Source: Beroe ovata
Taxonomy: Eukaryota; Ctenophora; Nuda; Beroida; Beroidae
NCBI GenBank assembly: GCA_946803715.1
Contig: CAMPET010000124.1
Span: forward strand, 146,298-188,172
Reading direction: 5' to 3'
DNA length: 41,875 nt
The position numbers were made by a program, and so were the translations under genes. The notes beneath the pieces are model-generated. The model saw nothing but the letters and a program-made list of their open reading frames with translations, was not told where the DNA came from and searched no databases. This document shows, one piece after another, positions 38,902 through 41,875 of this stretch. Numbering within the stretch: position 1 is the first letter of the stretch; every line of letters begins with the position of its first letter.

Positions 38902-39463
38902 TGTATGTGTGTTTGTCTCTGTGTCTGTGTCTGTCTGTATGTATTCGTGTCTGTTTTGTACCACAACATCACTTCAGTCTATTCTTGTGTCAAACTGCAA
39001 CACTGAAGACCCATTCTTTGTTTTTCTGTTTTCATTTTCACAGGAGACGTCTTGAGTGGCCGAGTATTAAGCTATAGTAGCTTGATTTACAGCCAATCGA
39101 TGTACAATCGAGACAGATCTAGATTTTATGCTTGGCAAAGCTCACAATGTTTCTCATTCGATCCTCGATTCACTGACGAATCATTACGTACCTATAAGAA
39201 ATACAAAACGCCAAAACAGATCTACTCAATAAGAACACTTAATTAGCCAACTCAACACTTTTCCGTTGACACCACTCCACTTCTTGACACCACTCCACTT
39301 CTTGACACCCTACTCTCACAGGGAGCCCCGTTGCTGATATGAATGCAAGTGACCCTGACAACATTGACAGTGATCAGTTGAGATACTTCATCGATCCTCC
39401 TGACCCTCACTTCACTGTCAACTCTGTGACAGGGCAGATTGTAGTCGCTGCAACCCTCGACAG
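34106..39463 (+). CDS. Cadherin, first 13 exons (3' end outside window or unseen)
   Basis: Calcium-dependent adhesion protein with extracellular cadherin (EC) repeats. Exons: 34106-34258, 34366-34519, 34622-34751, 34856-34955, 35047-35165, 35689-35854, 36133-36281, 36447-36564, 36682-36812, 37004-37130, 37370-37498, 37941-38118 and 39322-39463. All join in frame, about 598 residues. A hydrophobic signal peptide follows the ATG (AILPLFSLLCLCYG). Calcium-site motifs recur: ADENDNSPVF, TDINDNKPVF, TDVNDNAPV, DENDETPV and TDVNDNPPTL, together with LDRET or LDRED and strand motifs such as FQVKVEDAASPPLS. About five to six EC units are visible. The first is short, cysteine-containing and divergent. 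One linker, DENDETP, departs from the usual DxNDN. Most exons end next to a calcium linker or split an EC repeat in two. The last donor (GTTAGT at 39464) leads to an exon I cannot find, so type (classical, Fat-like, protocadherin) is undetermined. Confidence 0.9.
37205..37355. repeat. Imperfect CCTCA-rich minisatellite in a cadherin intron
   Basis: About 25 irregular copies of ccctca, cctcag and cctcac words immediately upstream of the exon 11 acceptor. They provide a very long pyrimidine-rich tract. Confidence 0.75.
38821..38912. repeat. TG microsatellite with one undetermined base
   Basis: About 90 bases of TG with TATG interruptions and an N at 38867, in cadherin intron 12. On the cadherin transcript it reads UG. 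Confidence 0.9.
39266..39310. repeat. Tandem repeat, 2.5 x 18 bp, at the exon 13 acceptor
   Basis: ttgacaccactccacttc occurs twice exactly, followed by a half copy that runs into the acceptor of cadherin exon 13. Confidence 0.9.
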
Positions 39464-41025
39464 GTTAGTCGGTACAAAAGAGTTTCAAACTAGTAGCAAC
39501 ATTTTATACTTCAACTGTACTCTCACATTTGAGTGGTACACATATATGTGTTTCAAATCGCCGTGTTCAATACAGTTTCCAAGTAAAAGGGTACCCACCA
39601 ACAAGAAGAAAGGGGATAAATCCTGAGATCTCGCCCTTCCCCGCTCCACATACCTATATCGAATACTTTGTTATGATTTATCAGTGAACATGCCTCTGAT
39701 CATTATTCCTGATTGTTTGCCTCATTCGTACTCAGATGAAACATGCTTCACACCTTCCTCTTGTGATGTGGTCCACGCTAACTTCTGGGGTATCTAGCGT
39801 TCGAATAATTTATAATTAGGTCGGCGTTCTTTCATGTGTTTACTCTACCCGCCTTCGCATTGAATTTGTTAGCACCAACCACGTCATAATCAGTGGATGG
39901 TCCTGGAGTTAATTCTGGTTTATTTGGCCGGTTGCCGAATTCTAGCACCCTCACAAGTGCTGTCAAAAATCAAATTACAGCGATTTCAATGTTATGCAAC
40001 AGTATAATGCTACTTCTGCCTTGCTATATCCATTTAAATCGTGGCATTCCACCATTTTAAATAGTGTCATCCCCCTTAGCTGTAGCTAAAACATTTTAGC
40101 AAGAATAGCTCTGTCATGAGGGGCATTACGAGGTTTGTGACATGCTTCAAATGATGATCTTGTAATGCGAAGAACAAGCAAGAGTCATTAAATCATGATT
40201 AACTGATTATTAAAGTAGGGTGATGGAGAGAAAGAGTGGTTTGCAAATAATCAAGCACTGTGGCATGGTACAGAAAAAGCGAATCTTCGCGAAAGGAAGT
40301 GTAATTTAGCGATATTGGCGGTCACATCCTCGTAAGAGTTAGTGTTCCTCTTAGTGCTAATTGGCCAATTAGCACTGTAATGTCATGGATATCACAGGAG
40401 AGCGACTGATTGGAGCAATCATGGAGCTCAACACTTTGATACGCTTCTAATGATAGGCTTCTAATGGCTCCAACATTCAGGGGTAAAATTTGGTGCTTCA
40501 CAACCAATATTCCAGATTGATGAATTGTTCTGATCCTCTCTCCGACTCCCACGTACTACTCCCCCAGACACCCCCNCCCCCCCCCCCGATGACGTGATAT
40601 TCCAGTGACGTCACGCGTCTAGCAAAGATTCACTGAATTGGCTCTGTCTCGATTTGTGCCACTGGAGAAGTGACACTTATCCAATGTGCTCTGTATCTGG
40701 AAAATACAGAATAGAAGTTGGTATCCATAGCGACGTATTCCCTTTTCAGATCTCTCATAGTTTGGTTAAGATACCTAATATCACTCAAATTTCCGCGGAG
40801 GGAATCTCAATCGGAGAATTGCGTTTTTAGACGAAATTCCGAAGCTCCAAGGTCGTAGAGAATTTGTGTGACATCACTGTTGTTCTGTTACAACTGATCC
40901 CTAATTCAGGTGGATAATTACTCTAGACAATCACAGTAATCACATTGTATATAATATGTGCCAGGATTGCTAATTCCAGAGTGTAACAACAACAAGAACG
41001 TTGGGTAACCGGTGCTTGTAATGGT

Positions 41026-41070
41026 GTGATCTATAATCCTATGATATATAATCCTGTGATCTATAATCCT
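41026..41070. repeat. Tandem repeat, 3 x 15 bp
   Basis: Three units of gtgatctataatcct, the middle one with two substitutions. Confidence 0.85.
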
Positions 41071-41843
41071 GAAGTTAGAAACCACCAGTACTACCACCAG
41101 TCGATTCATGCTCCACTGATTCAGCGATTTCACTATAAATTAATTTGAGTGAAAAGAGAAGAAATCAGCAGAGTTGAGAACATTTAGCTCGTTCAGCGGA
41201 AAGAACCACCAGCGTGCAGATTTCACAAACACCGTGCTGCACAATTCTCCTGCTAACAGATATCAGCAATGAGAGCATTCATCCCACAAATCCTCTATAT
41301 CAGTAATTGTGTGTTCCTTGCACGACATTCACCTTCTTAATGCCTCCTGACACCTTCTTATCACCCTGTGACACCTTCTTAAAGAGCGGTCCTTGTTTTC
41401 TTATCACTCTCCGAGACGGGCAGCTAGGTTGCGAGTGCTGATTAGAACTTCCAACTGTGACTTCACTCATCCTCTGTGTGTTGGAAACTCGCCTGAGGTA
41501 AATTAAAAAGTCATTACGCCCAATTCAGATACCCGGGAATTTTAGCAGCCTACATAATTCGACTCCCGGAATGCTATGCACAGTTGGCAATTTCCACCAA
41601 TCGCCAGACAAGAAGGTTTATCATGAATTCAGGAATTCCTTTCTGCACCCCTTCTATCCAAATAAGAACAAGCCAATATGATGCAGTTCTAAACTTGGAA
41701 ACATTGTTGTCACATGGCTTGGCGGCTTGCTTGCTAAACCCTCATGCGAGACAGAAAGCAGTGTCAGACGTCTGATACCTATACATCGTGATTGGGATAC
41801 ATACCTACCCCCTGCAGAGATATCGCATTCATTATTATATCAG

Positions 41844-41844
<1 letters not shown>

Positions 41845-41875
<31 letters not shown>
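41845..41875. repeat. CA microsatellite at window end
   Basis: Pure CA repeat to the last base. With the TG repeat at base 1, it suggests the contig was broken at dinucleotide arrays. Confidence 0.9.

Larger units (their letters stand above)
38119..39321. other. Cadherin intron 12, no further exon
   Basis: 1.2 kb intron. Apart from the TG microsatellite and the 18-bp repeats listed separately, I see nothing. The frame 38564-39055 is mostly microsatellite translation. Confidence 0.6.
39464..41875. other. No gene recognised; probably cadherin intron or flank
   Basis: 2.4 kb with no EC motif and no other domain in six frames. It holds a poly-C run with an N at 40576 (40571-40587), a 15-bp triple repeat and the terminal CA array. 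Since the cadherin frame is open at 39463, this is most likely a large intron. Confidence 0.5.

Noticed and set aside
38564-39055. 163-residue plus-strand frame
   Set aside because: The core is TG microsatellite containing an N, inside a cadherin intron.
41428-41498. Possible cadherin exon 14 (AG site, 17 codons, GTAAAT donor)
   Set aside because: The phase fits, but the peptide has no EC motif and lies 2 kb past exon 13; too weak to annotate.

Overview
This is a piece of an animal nuclear genome. Genes are split by short GT-AG introns. There is a secreted or membrane cadherin with extracellular repeats, a CLC chloride channel of the plasma-membrane type, a near-identical PP2A catalytic subunit and a two-exon TFIIE-beta. 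Compact spacing (several genes 250-300 bp apart), GC-rich foldback elements and divergent cadherin repeats suggest a non-bilaterian marine invertebrate, possibly a sponge. That assignment is inference only. Exon joins below were made by hand from acceptor and donor sites; reading frame was kept across every junction listed.

Layout, left to right. Minus strand: the 5' part of a BTB gene (461-1369, running out of the window); ETHE1 persulfide dioxygenase in seven exons (2588-4080, perhaps with more N-terminus upstream); a CLC chloride channel in about 18 exons (5513-14056) with a complete intronless alpha-1,3-fucosyltransferase (6495-7730) in one intron on the same strand; an intronless HEAT-repeat protein (14657-16669); the alpha subunit of cytosolic phenylalanyl-tRNA synthetase (16932-19592), whose first exon encodes a GST-C-like domain of the eEF1B/CysRS kind; a six-exon 2-oxoglutarate/Fe(II) dioxygenase (20511-23538); the PP2A catalytic subunit in eight exons (24456-30535, with a 195-base assembly gap in intron 3); TFIIE-beta (30811-31708); and an SDR oxidoreductase (32007-32807). 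Plus strand: the first 13 exons of a cadherin (34106-39463), still open at its 3' end.

Accessory DNA. Two copies of a short terminal-inverted-repeat element carry 8-9 bp target duplications (24900-25001 and 33139-33233). A second GC-rich hairpin family lies at 20031-20166 (8 bp duplication) and 33352-33443. TG/CA microsatellites mark both window ends, both sides of the gap and a cadherin intron.

The genes do not form one pathway. They are a mix of housekeeping genes (translation, transcription, phosphatase, mitochondrial sulfide metabolism) and surface or transport genes (CLC, fucosyltransferase, cadherin). The most unusual item is the in-frame fusion of a GST-C-like domain to the N-terminus of PheRS alpha, with the ancestral start methionine of PheRS preserved two bases inside the acceptor exon.
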